DNA of 64,000 nt from Gammaproteobacteria bacterium (GTDB lineage Bacteria; Pseudomonadota; Gammaproteobacteria; Pseudomonadales; Halieaceae): assembly GCA_024742415.1 (NCBI GenBank), contig JANSYN010000002.1, forward strand, positions 410,384 through 474,383, read 5' to 3'. The notes beneath the pieces were generated by a model that did no database searches, was not told where the DNA came from, and saw only the letters and a program-made list of their open reading frames with translations. Every line of letters begins with the position of its first letter. The first letter of the stretch is position 1. Below are positions 63,375 to 64,000 of the stretch, one piece after another. A program made the position numbers and the translations under genes.

Positions 63375-63649
63375 GAGTCACTCCTCAGATACAGTTTTGT
63401 AAATTTCCTGCTCGGTATCACGGTCTTTAGAAAAATCTCTTCTTCAGTTTCCACGTATGGCACCAAATAAGCATATTGATCTATCTCCACGACGAAAATC
63501 TTCTGGTGGGGATAATCCACTGCATTGGGGTGGCAAATATCATCCAGAAGCCCCCCATTCTCAATATGAAAAATGGCCTCTTCAAAGGACCTACTCCGCT
63601 CTTCAATAAGCTGCTGATTCTTCTCTGAGTTCCAGTTAAACACCTTCAT
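63371..63649 (-). CDS. toxin, BrnT-like
   Basis: A 92-residue RelE-like-fold toxin. 'MKVFNWNSEKNQQLIEERSR' followed by 'SFEEAIFHIENGGLLDD', 'KIFVVEIDQYAYLVPYVE' and the closing 'KTVIPSRKFTKLYL' resemble the BrnT/DUF4258-type family of putative ribonuclease toxins. It comes first in a leftward operon with the antitoxin, as usual for BrnTA. An inverted repeat lies 14 bp upstream of the start. Confidence 0.78.
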   Translation of the reverse strand: MKVFNWNSEKNQQLIEERSRSFEEAIFHIENGGLLDDICHPNAVDYPHQKIFVVEIDQYAYLVPYVETEEEIFLKTVIPSRKFTKLYLRSDS

Positions 63650-63662
63650 GAGGCAAAGATTA

Positions 63663-63676
63663 GCACAAATGTGTGC
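63663..63676. promoter_or_regulatory. palindromic operator of the toxin-antitoxin operon
   Basis: GCACA and TGTGC form a perfect 5 bp inverted repeat with four bases between them, 14 bp before the toxin start codon. This is the place where a ribbon-helix-helix antitoxin would repress its operon. Confidence 0.5.
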
Positions 63677-63817
63677 CTTTTGTCATCAGCAGTGTTGGCA
63701 TTAGAACAGAGCGCGGTGGAGGCAACTAACAGCTATACAGCCCTGTCTATATAACACCCGGCCCAGTATGCAGACTTCAAATTTTGCGTGGAGAAGCCCT
63801 GAAGATCTTCCAGGAAC

Positions 63818-63840
63818 AAAAACCCGCCGGTGTGCGCGGG
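63818..63840 (-). terminator. minus-strand terminator without an obvious gene
   Basis: CCCGC and GCGGG form a 5 bp stem over an 8-base loop, followed on the minus strand by five T. A leftward gene should end just to its right, but what is visible there reads rightward, so the gene may have been displaced by an insertion. Confidence 0.5.
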
Positions 63841-63892
63841 CCCAATCCCATCTAGGATTGGCTCTTCATCATTAACGGGGGACACCGGCATT

Positions 63893-63924
63893 CATTAAAC
63901 TGATTTTGCGAAGATCGTTTAATG
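63893..63924. repeat. inverted repeat, possible end of a mobile element
   Basis: CATTAAAC (63893-63900) and GTTTAATG (63917-63924) are perfect inverted copies. Outside them, GGACA (63880-63884) and TGTCC (63938-63942) can extend the pairing. The structure lies directly before a transposase-like start. Confidence 0.5.
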
Positions 63925-63936
63925 GAGAGAACACCG

Positions 63937-64000
63937 ATGTCCCACGCAGGAATGATTATAGGCATACCTGGCCTGGAAGTAATGCGGGTCAAAAGCAAAC
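63937..64000 (+). CDS. possible transposase, N-terminal fragment (ISL3-like)
   Basis: Twenty-one codons are visible before the window ends: a short N-terminus containing 'IIGIPGLEVMRVK'. A G-x-x-x-V-x-x-V segment of this kind opens ISL3-type transposases. GGAG lies nine bases before the ATG. The inverted repeat just upstream fits an insertion-sequence end. The call is weak, since only the first residues are seen. Confidence 0.35.
   Translation, partial: MSHAGMIIGIPGLEVMRVKSK

Larger units (their letters stand above)
63650..63936. other. intergenic region before the window end
   Basis: It carries an operator-like palindrome (63663-63676), an orphan minus-strand terminator (63818-63840) and an inverted-repeat hairpin (63893-63924). 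A further hairpin (CCAATC with GATTGG) lies near 63842-63862. No gene is seen. Confidence 0.5.

Overview
The window looks like chromosomal DNA from a GC-rich gammaproteobacterium. The clues are an EpmB-type lysine 2,3-aminomutase, a PA3496-like small protein, a MoxR/Bat operon and many lipid- and ketone-handling oxidoreductases. The mixture recalls marine Halieaceae-like bacteria, but that is inference; no rRNA, tRNA or housekeeping marker is present to fix the taxon.

Layout. Positions 1-13 kb: end of an esterase, a phytanoyl-CoA dioxygenase-like enzyme, a YidB-like protein, a secreted serine hydrolase, a Tat-exported PhoD-like phosphatase, a MAPEG protein, a TetR regulator, a pteridine reductase-like SDR, and a Baeyer-Villiger-type monooxygenase paired with a periplasmic PQQ-type dehydrogenase, then an outer-membrane barrel protein. 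Positions 13-22 kb: a carotenoid-cleavage-type oxygenase with a second serine-hydrolase lipoprotein, and a forward operon of two hydrolase lipoproteins and an SDR, then a PF10118-like predicted metal hydrolase and an LLM-class oxidoreductase. Positions 22-36 kb: mixed accessory metabolism, including an SCP2-like/PhyH two-domain protein and an SRPBCC/SDR two-domain protein, a GT4 glycosyltransferase, a Wzz-like chain-length protein and an HNH nuclease. Positions 36.3-42.6 kb: a tightly overlapped moxR-DUF58-DUF4381-batA-batB-batD operon, convergent with gcvT.

The 43.7-44.4 kb gap holds two tandem arrays, an exact sigma-54 promoter (GG-N10-GC) and, about 160 nt downstream, a strong terminator. 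This is a candidate sigma-54-dependent small RNA rich in GGA motifs. Then follow a PA3496-like protein, a B12-binding radical SAM protein with a zinc-ribbon partner, mtnA and epmB.

Positions 50.3-59.1 kb form a type I restriction-modification island in the order hsdM-hsdS-rloC-hsdR plus a 55-codon ORF. The third gene encodes an ABC-type ATPase with a CPFC zinc-hook motif and a C-terminal R-x3-E...H triad, as expected of a RloC/PrrC anticodon nuclease. Restriction and a tRNA-targeting back-up would thus be in one transcript. The hsdS-rloC portion is visibly poorer in GC than the rest.

After the island come a secreted SurE-like lipoprotein, a translationally coupled pair (a membrane-anchored solute-binding-like protein and a membrane protein with a regulator-like tail), a BrnT/CopG-like toxin-antitoxin pair, and the start of a possible transposase.

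A recurrent oddity is the presence of unrelated short tandem arrays (units of 10, 11, 13 or 14 bp) in intergenic gaps, typically upstream of genes.
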